Part shown: in pieces, positions 25,828-34,303 of the stretch | Position numbering within the stretch: position 1 is the stretch's first letter | How the letters are laid out: the number at the start of each line of letters is the position of its first letter | Assembly (NCBI GenBank): GCA_035943935.1 | Contig: DASZBR010000022.1 | Location: forward strand, 1 to 64,000 | Direction of reading: 5' to 3' | DNA length: 64,000 nucleotides | Origin: DASZBR01 sp035943935 | GTDB lineage: Bacteria > Pseudomonadota > Gammaproteobacteria > DASZBR01 | Made by a program: the position numbers and the translations under genes | The notes under the pieces: model-generated | Database searches by the model: none | What the model was told of the DNA's origin: nothing | What the model saw: only the letters and a program-made list of their open reading frames with translations

Positions 25828-27030
25828 TTAATGGTGGGGAGATGGTGGTGGCGCGTTTTTCTTTGGAGTAGCGCTACCTTTTGGGGTTATGGTGAGATTT
25901 TGGGCGGGGGGCGCAGGCGCAAGTGGCGGAATGGGTTTTCCCGCAAACGTAAATTGGCTTTTATCTAAGCCATTTTTATTTCCAGTATCAAATTCTTTTT
26001 CGAGATTATGTTGAACTAATTTTTCTATTTGTTTTGCTTTTATTCTTTGTTCATCCGAAAGCGGTTCGTTTATTCCCATGTTGAGATGAAAAGGTTCTTT
26101 GCTTCCCGATTCTTGATGTGTTTTTGCCATAATGACCATTTCTGCAGAGATTTTGTCAGCGATCGCTTTAGGATCCTCTTTATTATTTAGTCCATGCGAT
26201 CCACCTTGCATACTGCCATCTGGGTTTACCACAACATCACTCTCTTTCGAGGGAGTTCTTACATGATAAACATCGCCTTCTTTGACGAGTGTGGAATCTT
26301 TTGTTGATTCCGTTGCCGCGAATGCTTTATTGATGCCATCACATTTTTCATCGAGTCTGTCATAGCATTTATTATCGGGGACGGCGGGTTCAGCGTGAGC
26401 CGCTGCGCTGCTAGGTTGTTTGGGTGTGGCGGGTTGTGGCTCTGCAGGCTGTGGTTGTTCTACTACTTTTTGTTGTACTACGGGTTCGGGTACGACAGGT
26501 TGTTGTGGTTTTGGAAGTTGACTGGGATCATACGTTGGTTTTGCAGATAATTTTTCGGGCAATCCTCGATTTCTCTTTACAGGATTAGCGAGCGGTGGTG
26601 GGGTTGGTGCAGCAGTACTCTGAGGAGTAGTGGGTGTGGCTGCTTGTTGTGGTTCTTTTTTTTGTTGCGCAATTGCCTCACGTGCCGTTTCTTGTGCTCT
26701 CGATTCAAGTGTTTGTAATAATTTTGACGGATCGATATTTTCTATTTGAAATGTTTTTGAAAAATCACTGCGCGGTGCTGCAGGCGAGTTTTCGAAATCG
26801 GGGCGGTTGGGGATAGCGCTTGTGTTTTCATAGTGTTTACCCTCAAATGTCACACCAGTAACATCTCCTGTAGCACTGTAATAAACAGTAGCGGTTCCGC
26901 TTTTTTTCTGTGGAAGAGGTGCAGATTTTTTTGGTGCAGATCTCATTCTCTCGGCGATCGCTTCTTCTATTTCCTTTGGAGATTTCATTGTAGGAGGCTT
27001 GTTTATTTTACCGCTATCATTCTCGTCCAT
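25828..27030 (-). CDS. 400-residue Pro-rich protein combining two island modules, putative effector
   Basis: Family not recognised. The ATG at 27030 is preferred over 27036 because GAGGGG ends 6 bases before it. An N-terminal GTATVYY...FEGKHYE segment (near residues 45-75) matches the TATVYY modules of the 2327-residue protein. The middle (about 130-200) is Pro/Gln-rich. The C-terminal ~150 residues match the repeat of the 1125-residue protein: NPDGSMQGG, MVIMAKTHQESG, LNMGINEPLSDEQR, FTFAGKPIPPLAP. It thus links both repeat families of the island. No PmrA-type box is evident; the gene is divergent from radA across 71 bp. Confidence 0.78.
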   Translation of the reverse strand: MDENDSGKINKPPTMKSPKEIEEAIAERMRSAPKKSAPLPQKKSGTATVYYSATGDVTGVTFEGKHYENTSAIPNRPDFENSPAAPRSDFSKTFQIENIDPSKLLQTLESRAQETAREAIAQQKKEPQQAATPTTPQSTAAPTPPPLANPVKRNRGLPEKLSAKPTYDPSQLPKPQQPVVPEPVVQQKVVEQPQPAEPQPATPKQPSSAAAHAEPAVPDNKCYDRLDEKCDGINKAFAATESTKDSTLVKEGDVYHVRTPSKESDVVVNPDGSMQGGSHGLNNKEDPKAIADKISAEMVIMAKTHQESGSKEPFHLNMGINEPLSDEQRIKAKQIEKLVQHNLEKEFDTGNKNGLDKSQFTFAGKPIPPLAPAPPAQNLTITPKGSATPKKNAPPPSPHH

Positions 27031-27101
27031 CGCCATCCCCTCAATTTAAATTGGCCTTCTTAATAGGTATAGCATATATTTTAAGGTTTCAAGGAGCCGC
27101 C

Positions 27102-28508
27102 ATGACAACCACCATCACCCCGTCTAAAGCCAAAAAAAAGGCGTTTTACGCCTGTACCCAGTGTGGGGCGTCTCATCCTAAATGGGTGGGGAGTTGCGGG
27201 TCTTGTGGGGCTTGGAATACGCTCGTCGAGGAAATGCCGTCTCAGGCCACGACTTCCCGGTTCACCGGATATGCGGCAGAAAAAAGTCATATCCAAGCTA
27301 TCAATGAAATTACTTTAAAAGATAGTCATCGTCATCAATCAGGATTAACAGAATTAGACCGTGTTTTAGGCGGCGGATTAGTCGAGGGCTCGGTTGTATT
27401 AATTGGCGGTGATCCGGGGATTGGAAAATCAACCATATTATTACAAGCCATTTGTCACTTAAGCCAAGCTCATAATGTTTTATATGTGACGGGTGAAGAA
27501 TCTTTACAACAAGTGGTATTGAGAGCAAAAAGATTAGGATTAAACGCTGAGAAATTAAATCTATTAGCTGAAACACAAGTCGAGAAAATTCTGGAATTAA
27601 CTCGCGATGCTGAAAATCAAAAAAATAAGAATACTAAAATTAATATTATGGTCATAGATTCTATTCAAACTATTTATACCGAATTATTACAATCTGCGCC
27701 GGGAAGTGTAGGGCAGGTGAGAGAAGGTGCGGCGCAATTAGTGCGTTTTGCCAAACAAACCAATACAGCCCTATTTTTAGTGGGACATGTGACAAAAGAG
27801 GGCACGCTTGCAGGACCTAGAGTTTTAGAGCATATGGTCGATACGGTTTTGTATTTCGAAGGCGATCAAGACAGTCGATTTCGTGTAATACGCGCTATAA
27901 AAAACAGATTTGGTGCGGTAAACGAATTAGGCGTGTTTGCTATGACAGATAAAGGCCTTAAAGAAATTAATAATCCGTCAGCGATATTTTTATCACGTCA
28001 TGATATTTCTGTGCCGGGAAGTACCATCATGGCAACGTGGGAAGGAACACGTCCTATGCTTGTCGAAGTTCAAGCTTTAGTCAGTCAATCCTATGGACAA
28101 TTTGCAAGACGCATTGCGCAGGGTTTAGATCAAAACAGATTAATTATGTTATTAGCAGTATTGCAACGTCATGGAAATATTGCGGTACATGATCAGGATG
28201 TTTTTGTGAATGTGGTTGGGGGAATGAAAGTTTCTGAAACGGCCTCTGATTTGGCTCTATTACTAGCCGTAAATTCCAGCTTAAAAAATAAAGCAGTTTC
28301 GAATGACTTGATGGTTTTTGGTGAAGTGGGATTGGCGGGCGAGATTAGGCCTGTTCAGTCTGGTCAGGAAAGATTGCGTGAGGCGGCGAAGCATGGATTC
28401 AAAAGGGCTATTGTGCCGTTTGCGAATGCGCCCAAGGGCAAGAGTTTTGAGGGTTTAGAGGTTGTTGCGGTTAAAAATTTGCGTGAGGCGTTGGAGGCTA
28501 TACAATAG
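27102..28508 (+). CDS. radA: DNA repair ATPase RadA
   Basis: Helps branch migration during recombination. 468 residues: N-terminal zinc finger (CTQCG...CGSCG), RecA-like core with Walker A GGDPGIGKST, the RadA-specific KNRFG motif (AIKNRFGAVNELG), and a C-terminal Lon-protease-like domain without protease function. The start at 27102 is supported by AGGAG 5 bases upstream; the frame open to 27051 runs into the divergent promoter region. Confidence 0.96.
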   Translation: MTTTITPSKAKKKAFYACTQCGASHPKWVGSCGSCGAWNTLVEEMPSQATTSRFTGYAAEKSHIQAINEITLKDSHRHQSGLTELDRVLGGGLVEGSVVLIGGDPGIGKSTILLQAICHLSQAHNVLYVTGEESLQQVVLRAKRLGLNAEKLNLLAETQVEKILELTRDAENQKNKNTKINIMVIDSIQTIYTELLQSAPGSVGQVREGAAQLVRFAKQTNTALFLVGHVTKEGTLAGPRVLEHMVDTVLYFEGDQDSRFRVIRAIKNRFGAVNELGVFAMTDKGLKEINNPSAIFLSRHDISVPGSTIMATWEGTRPMLVEVQALVSQSYGQFARRIAQGLDQNRLIMLLAVLQRHGNIAVHDQDVFVNVVGGMKVSETASDLALLLAVNSSLKNKAVSNDLMVFGEVGLAGEIRPVQSGQERLREAAKHGFKRAIVPFANAPKGKSFEGLEVVAVKNLREALEAIQ

Positions 28509-28542
28509 TTGTTTAACCAATATTACGATGAGGGGCAATATC

Positions 28543-29775
28543 ATGACGACGGGCCAAAAAATTACAGTAAACAAAGATTTTTCTCTTAATGTTCCCGAAC
28601 ATCCTATTATTCCTTTTATTGAAGGTGACGGTATTGGCGTTGATATTACTCCCGTCATGAAACATGTCGTCGATGCCGCTGTTCAAAAAGCCTATGCAGG
28701 AAAAAGAAAAATAGAGTGGTTAGAAATTTATGCCGGCGAAAAGGCGGTGAAAAAATTGGGCGGTGATAATTGGCTTCCCGATGAAACCCTCAAGGCTGTA
28801 AAAGAATATGTTGTTTCTATCAAGGGTCCGTTAACCACTCCCGTCGGTGGTGGAATTCGATCCCTCAATGTTGCGTTAAGACAAAATTTAGATCTTTATG
28901 TTTGTTTACGTCCCGTGCGTTATTACCCAGGCACACCCAGCCCCGTCAAAGAACCTGAAAAAACTGACATGGTGATATTCCGTGAAAATTCTGAAGATAT
29001 TTATGCGGGAATAGAATGGCAAGCAGATTCCCCAGAAGCTAAAAAAGTAATAGATTTTTTGAGAAATCAAATGGCTGTGAAAAAGATTCGATTCCCAGAA
29101 CATTGTGGTATTGGTATTAAACCAGTCTCAAAAGAAGGCACGCAGAGATTAGTAATAAAAGCCATTCAATATGCCATTGATAATAACAAGCCATCGGTAA
29201 CGTTGGTGCATAAAGGCAACATTATGAAATTTACCGAAGGCGCGTTTAAAGAATGGGGTTATGAAGTTGCACGTGAAAAATTCGGCGCTACTTTGATCGA
29301 TAATGGCCCGTGGTGCAAATTTAAAAATCCTAAAACCAATCAAGAAATTATTATTAAAGATGTGATTGCAGATGCTTTTCTTCAGCAAATATTATTACGC
29401 CCAGAAGAATACAGTGTAATTGCGACGTTAAATTTAAATGGCGATTATATTTCAGATGCGTTGGCGGCTCAGGTGGGTGGAATTGGTATTGCACCCGGTG
29501 CGAATTTGAGCGACAGTGTCGCGATGTTCGAAGCCACTCACGGAACGGCACCCAAATATGCCGGTCAAAACAAAGTGAATCCAGGATCCTTGATTTTATC
29601 GGCAGAAATGATGTTGCGGCACATGGGATGGGTGGAAGCGGCTGATTTGATTGTCAAGGGGGTCTCAAAAGCCATCGAGGCGAAGACCGTAACCTACGAT
29701 TTTGAGCGTTTGATGCCGGGCGCACGCCTTGTAACGGCTTCTGGTTTCGGCGAGGCTATAATCTCCCACATGTAG
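28543..29775 (+). CDS. icd: NADP-dependent isocitrate dehydrogenase
   Basis: TCA-cycle enzyme converting isocitrate to 2-oxoglutarate. 410 residues, close to the Escherichia coli enzyme. Visible: FIEGDGIGVDITP; the regulatory/substrate Ser in GGIRSLNVALRQNLDLYVCLRP, which is the site phosphorylated by AceK in enterics; DNGPWCKFKN; and the nucleotide region ATHGTAPKYAG. The start at 28543 is served by GAGGGG. It lies upstream of clpA on the same strand. Confidence 0.97.
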   Translation: MTTGQKITVNKDFSLNVPEHPIIPFIEGDGIGVDITPVMKHVVDAAVQKAYAGKRKIEWLEIYAGEKAVKKLGGDNWLPDETLKAVKEYVVSIKGPLTTPVGGGIRSLNVALRQNLDLYVCLRPVRYYPGTPSPVKEPEKTDMVIFRENSEDIYAGIEWQADSPEAKKVIDFLRNQMAVKKIRFPEHCGIGIKPVSKEGTQRLVIKAIQYAIDNNKPSVTLVHKGNIMKFTEGAFKEWGYEVAREKFGATLIDNGPWCKFKNPKTNQEIIIKDVIADAFLQQILLRPEEYSVIATLNLNGDYISDALAAQVGGIGIAPGANLSDSVAMFEATHGTAPKYAGQNKVNPGSLILSAEMMLRHMGWVEAADLIVKGVSKAIEAKTVTYDFERLMPGARLVTASGFGEAIISHM

Positions 29776-29838
29776 ATTTTTGGGCTATAGTTTAGGTGTA
29801 AGACCAATATTTAGAGATGAACTAGGGAGGGTATCTTT

Positions 29839-32151
29839 ATGTTGAGTAAAGAGCTGGAGATTACGTTAAACACCGTATTCAATGAGGCGCGTAAGCAGAA
29901 CCATGAATCGGTGACGGTTGAGCATTTACTGCTCGCGTTGTTGGATAATTCCCAAGTATCTGCGATTTTGCATGGATGCGGCGCAGACGTTGAACAATTG
30001 CGTACAGATTTAATGACCTATATCGCGTCGACAACATTATTAATTAATGAAGACAGTCATGATCATGAAACGCAGCCGTCCTTAGGATTTCAACGCGTGT
30101 TGCAACGCGCAATTTTTCATGTGCAGTCTGCCGGTCAATCCGAAGTCAATGGTGCAAATGTATTAGTCGCCATTTTTAATGAACAAGATAGCCAAGCCGT
30201 ATTTTTTCTTCGTCAACAAAATGTTACTCGATTAGATGTCGTCAATTATATTGCGCACGGCATCAGTCGTGTGAAACACAGCGAATTCCCCGGTCAAATC
30301 TCTATGCCGTCGTTTGAAGAAGACGTGTCTCCTGAAGCATTGCCGAATAATTTACTGGAAGCTTATACGATTAATTTAAATGCACGAGCATTAGCGGGTG
30401 CCATTGATCCACTGATTGGTCGTGATGATGAATTAGAACGTATCATCCAAACCCTCTGTAGACGTCGTAAAAATAATCCTCTCTTAGTGGGAGAAGCGGG
30501 TGTCGGTAAAACCGCATTGGCTGAGGGCTTAGCAAAATTAATTGTGAATGGCAAAGCGCCCGAGGCGATTTCGTCTTGTGTGGTTTACTCGTTGGATTTA
30601 GGTGCTATTTTAGCCGGTACTAAATATCGTGGTGACTTTGAAAAAAGATTCAAAGCTATTTTAAATGAACTTCAACAACAAAACGGGTCTATATTATTTA
30701 TAGATGAGATTCATACCATAATAGGGGCGGGTGCCGCATCGGGTGGTGTACTCGACGCATCAAATTTATTAAAGCCATTGTTATCTAATGGTACTTTGAA
30801 GTGTATTGGCGCAACGACGTATTCTGAGTTTCGTAATATTTTTGAAAAAGATCATGCGTTGGCACGACGTTTCCAAAAAGTGGAAATTGGCGAACCGACG
30901 GTTCCACAAGCTGTTGCGATATTACGTGGACTTCGTACGCGATTCGAAAAATACCATGGCATCAAATATACCTTGCCAGCATTACGCGCAGCCGTTGAAT
31001 TATCTCAGCGTTATATCAATGACCGATTTTTGCCGGATAAAGCGATTGATGTTATTGATGAAGCGGGTGCATTTCAAATCTTACAGCCTGTGGCAAAACG
31101 CAAGAAAATTATTGGTGTATCAGAAATCGAAGCGGTGGTTGCACGCATGGCACGTATTCCGTCTAAGAATGTTTCTCTTTCCGATAAAGATAGATTGCGT
31201 AATCTGGTTCGTGATTTGAAATTATTAATTTTCGGTCAAGATCAAGCGATAGAAGCCTTATGTGCATCCATTAAATTATCGCGTTCAGGATTAGGTGAAG
31301 AACAAAAGCCCATTGGTTCTTTCTTATTTGCAGGACCAACGGGTGTGGGTAAAACTGAAGTGACACGACAATTAGCGAAGAGTTTAGGTATAGAATTATT
31401 ACGCTTTGATATGTCGGAATATATGGAACGTCATACGGCATCGCGATTAATTGGTGCGCCTCCGGGATATGTCGGTTTTGATCAAGGCGGTTTATTAACA
31501 GAAGCCATCGCAAAACATCCGCATGCTGTTTTATTGCTGGATGAAATAGAAAAAGCCCATCCGGATGTCTTTAATTTATTATTACAAGTTATGGATCATG
31601 GTACTTTAACGGATAACAATGGCCGAAAAGCTGATTTTCGTCATGTTATTTTAGTGATGACGACTAATGCAGGAACGGATCAATTAGAAAAAAATCAGAT
31701 AGGTTTTACGCAGACTGATAATAGTAGTGATAGTTTATCTGCGTTGAAAATATTATTCTCACCTGAATTTAGAAACCGTCTAGACGCTACCATTAAGTTT
31801 AATTATTTATCCAAAGAGACTATTAATAACGTTGTGAATAAATTAGTCATGGAATTAGAAGTGCAATTAGAACATAAGAAAGTTGCGTTGTTTGTGGATA
31901 AGCCGGCACGTGATTGGTTGGCTTCGCATGGATATGATAAGGCTATGGGTGCACGACCGATGGCACGCGTGATTCAAGAAAAGATTAAAAAGCCATTGGC
32001 AGAAGAATTATTATTTGGACGATTAATCAATGGCGGTGCGGTGAGTGTGACGGTGAAGAATGATGAGTTGGTTTTCACCATTGAGCAACGCTACGATACT
32101 TTGCCGGGGCATTCGGTGTTGAAGTCAGAATCTACGGAGCGCGGAAAGTAA
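29839..32151 (+). CDS. clpA: ATP-dependent Clp protease ATPase subunit ClpA
   Basis: AAA+ unfoldase that feeds substrates to ClpP. 770 residues. An N-terminal double ClpN repeat is followed by two ATPase modules: Walker A GEAGVGKTALAEG with ILFIDEIHTI, and GPTGVGKTEVTRQ with LLLDEIEKAHP. The ClpP-docking loop reads IGF (in KNQIGFTQ), as expected for a ClpP partner. The usual upstream clpS is missing: only 63 bases separate icd from clpA. Convergent infA follows, matching the common clpA-infA order. Confidence 0.96.
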   Translation: MLSKELEITLNTVFNEARKQNHESVTVEHLLLALLDNSQVSAILHGCGADVEQLRTDLMTYIASTTLLINEDSHDHETQPSLGFQRVLQRAIFHVQSAGQSEVNGANVLVAIFNEQDSQAVFFLRQQNVTRLDVVNYIAHGISRVKHSEFPGQISMPSFEEDVSPEALPNNLLEAYTINLNARALAGAIDPLIGRDDELERIIQTLCRRRKNNPLLVGEAGVGKTALAEGLAKLIVNGKAPEAISSCVVYSLDLGAILAGTKYRGDFEKRFKAILNELQQQNGSILFIDEIHTIIGAGAASGGVLDASNLLKPLLSNGTLKCIGATTYSEFRNIFEKDHALARRFQKVEIGEPTVPQAVAILRGLRTRFEKYHGIKYTLPALRAAVELSQRYINDRFLPDKAIDVIDEAGAFQILQPVAKRKKIIGVSEIEAVVARMARIPSKNVSLSDKDRLRNLVRDLKLLIFGQDQAIEALCASIKLSRSGLGEEQKPIGSFLFAGPTGVGKTEVTRQLAKSLGIELLRFDMSEYMERHTASRLIGAPPGYVGFDQGGLLTEAIAKHPHAVLLLDEIEKAHPDVFNLLLQVMDHGTLTDNNGRKADFRHVILVMTTNAGTDQLEKNQIGFTQTDNSSDSLSALKILFSPEFRNRLDATIKFNYLSKETINNVVNKLVMELEVQLEHKKVALFVDKPARDWLASHGYDKAMGARPMARVIQEKIKKPLAEELLFGRLINGGAVSVTVKNDELVFTIEQRYDTLPGHSVLKSESTERGK

Positions 32152-32162
32152 TCAGAACTCTT

Positions 32163-32186
32163 ACCCACGCCTTTGCGGGTGTGGGT
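32163..32186. terminator. Hairpin between convergent clpA and infA
   Basis: ACCCAC (32163-32168) pairs with GTGGGT (32181-32186), with partly paired inner bases. It sits between the two convergent stops and may serve both genes. No strong T-run. Confidence 0.4.
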
Positions 32187-32190
32187 GAAA

Positions 32191-32421
32191 CTATCTATCC
32201 CGGTAAATAATTCGACCTTTCGTCAAATCATAGGGCGTCATCTCGCATTTGACTTTATCACCCGTCAAAATACGAATGTAATTCTTGCGGATTTTGCCTG
32301 AAATATGCGCGGTAATAATATGCTTTTGGCCGCTAGGCAATTCAACTTCGACGCGAAACATCGCGTTGGGTAACGTTTCTGTTACGACACCGTCGACTTC
32401 TATTTGATCTTCTTTAGCCAT
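32191..32421 (-). CDS. infA: Translation initiation factor IF-1
   Basis: Binds the ribosomal A site during initiation. A 76-residue OB-fold protein beginning MAKEDQIEVDGVV, with ISGKIRKNYIRILTGDKV. The start is set at 32421 (GGGA just upstream); the frame open to 32439 is not needed. Slightly longer than the usual 72 residues. Confidence 0.97.
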   Translation of the reverse strand: MAKEDQIEVDGVVTETLPNAMFRVEVELPSGQKHIITAHISGKIRKNYIRILTGDKVKCEMTPYDLTKGRIIYRDR

Positions 32422-32472
32422 ATTCCCTACAACCCTCATACGTGAAAAGAGCGCTATGATGCCTCAATTTGC

Positions 32473-33285
32473 TTATTCCCACAATGGATAGTGCTCAAAG
32501 TGGATGGCAGAGGGGAAGAAGAACTTGGCATTCTCAACCAAAGAATCAGAATAATCTGAAAAATAGAAGTGATGCGCAGGGTCAGCAGAAGTATTCAATA
32601 ATTGCTCATGTTCCAAAAATCCCTTTACTGCTTTGGCGGTAATATCTGCGGGATCTATAAGCGTAACTTTTTCGCCATAGTATTTTTTCATGACAGGCTT
32701 TAAAAGCGGGTAGTGTGTGCAACCCAATAATAAAGCATTAATATTTTTAAGTTCTTCATGATTTAAATAAGTTTCTAAAATTTCAAACAACGCATGATTA
32801 TCAGCATAACCCTCCTCTATAAGAGGAACTAAGAGGGGAGTGGCTAATGCTTTTAATTCGATATCCAAATTTAATTCGTTTATTTTTTTGAGATAAATAT
32901 TTGAATTGACCGTTTGGCGTGTACCAATTAAGCCAATAATTTGCTTAGCATGATGTTCGCGTAAATGATTGATGGTGGGTTCAATGACGTTAATCACCTT
33001 AGCTTTACTGGCAACATATTCTTTCGCGAGATCATAGGCTGCAGAAGAGGCTGAATGACAAGCGATAAGAATGACTTTACATTTTTGTTGTAATAAAACA
33101 TCACATATTTTTATAGTATAAGCTTGTATTGCAGCAGCGGATTTATCGCCGTAGGGTAAATGCGCGGTATCACCAAAATAAATCATTTTTTCATGCGGTA
33201 ATAATTTATTCACCGCACTCGCAACCGTCAGTCCACCAATGCCCGAGTCAAAGATACCAATAGGTTGTTGTGAAGAAATACTCAT
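32473..33285 (-). CDS. murI: Glutamate racemase
   Basis: Makes D-glutamate for peptidoglycan. 270 residues with IGIFDSGIGGLTV, catalytic Cys in LIACHSASS, GLIGTRQTV, and second catalytic Cys in LLLGCTHYPLL. Its ATG overlaps the trxB stop (ATGA), so the two are translationally coupled. Confidence 0.96.
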   Translation of the reverse strand: MSISSQQPIGIFDSGIGGLTVASAVNKLLPHEKMIYFGDTAHLPYGDKSAAAIQAYTIKICDVLLQQKCKVILIACHSASSAAYDLAKEYVASKAKVINVIEPTINHLREHHAKQIIGLIGTRQTVNSNIYLKKINELNLDIELKALATPLLVPLIEEGYADNHALFEILETYLNHEELKNINALLLGCTHYPLLKPVMKKYYGEKVTLIDPADITAKAVKGFLEHEQLLNTSADPAHHFYFSDYSDSLVENAKFFFPSAIHFEHYPLWE

Positions 33286-34217
33286 ACACTTTCATCCAAA
33301 TATTTTTCAGCATCGAGTGCGGCCATGCATCCAGTACCTGCAGAAGTAACAGCTTGCCTATATACATGATCCGCCACATCGCCGGCAGCGAATACACCTG
33401 GAATGCTAGTAGACGTTGAGTTGCCTTCTAATCCTGTTTTCGTTTTGATATAGCCGTTATTCATCTCTAATTGGCCTTCAAATATTTGTGTATTCGGCTG
33501 ATGGCCAATGGCTATAAATACACCGTGTAAATCCAGTGTTTTGGTTGAGTTATCCAATTTATTTTTGATGCGTAATTGATTGACCCCAGAGGTATCACCC
33601 AATACTTCATCGACGGTATTATTCCATAATGTTTCGACATTTTTTTTCTGGTGTAATTTATCTATAAGAATTTTTTCTGCGCGAAATTTATCCCTGCGAT
33701 GAACGACATAAACTTTCGACGCAATATTGCTGAGATATAAAGCTTCTTCGACAGCGGTGTTTCCTCCGCCAACAACAGCAACGTCTTTGTTTTTATAGAA
33801 AAAGCCGTCACACGTCGCACAGGCTGAAACGCCTTTGCCCATAAAAGCTTGCTCAGACGGGATATTCAGATATTTTGCCGATGCGCCTGTCGCAATAATT
33901 AATGCATCGCAGGTATAGGTTTCAGAGCCGCCGTGTAATTTAAAGGGCTTTTGTGTTAATTCGACTTTTTCGATATGGTCAAAAATAATTTGGGTATCAA
34001 AACGCTCAGCATGTTTTAACATGCGTGCCATTAAATCCGGTCCTTGCAAACCTTCGACATCACCGGGCCAATTATCGACATCTGTGGTTGTCATTAATTG
34101 TCCACCTTGTGCGATGCCTGTAATTAACACAGGTTTTAAATTTGCGCGTGCAGCATAGACAGCAGCCGTGTATCCTGCAGGTCCTGAACCCAAAATAATT
34201 AAACGGTGATGCGGCAT
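33282..34217 (-). CDS. trxB: Thioredoxin reductase
   Basis: An FAD/NADPH enzyme that reduces thioredoxin in the cytosol. 311 residues. FAD-binding GSGPAGYTAAVYAAR, redox-active CATC in VSACATCDGFF, NADPH-binding VVGGGNTAVEEAL, and FAD motif GVFAAGDVAD. The start at 34217 is chosen for GGAG 8 bases upstream and the family-typical N-terminus; the frame open to 34277 runs toward ftsK. Coupled to murI downstream. Confidence 0.96.
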   Translation of the reverse strand: MPHHRLIILGSGPAGYTAAVYAARANLKPVLITGIAQGGQLMTTTDVDNWPGDVEGLQGPDLMARMLKHAERFDTQIIFDHIEKVELTQKPFKLHGGSETYTCDALIIATGASAKYLNIPSEQAFMGKGVSACATCDGFFYKNKDVAVVGGGNTAVEEALYLSNIASKVYVVHRRDKFRAEKILIDKLHQKKNVETLWNNTVDEVLGDTSGVNQLRIKNKLDNSTKTLDLHGVFIAIGHQPNTQIFEGQLEMNNGYIKTKTGLEGNSTSTSIPGVFAAGDVADHVYRQAVTSAGTGCMAALDAEKYLDESV

Positions 34218-34303
34218 AAGTGTGTACTCCATCGAGAAATAATTTGTGCTAGTATAACCGCTTTCTTTTATCGTCATAGTTGAAATGGATAGCGAGGGTA
34301 GTT

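Noticed and set aside
27060..27090. CTTAAA-like and ATTAAG half-sites before the 400-residue gene
   Set aside because: The half-sites are not 11 bases apart and no -10 follows at 10 bases, so this does not fit the other four boxes.
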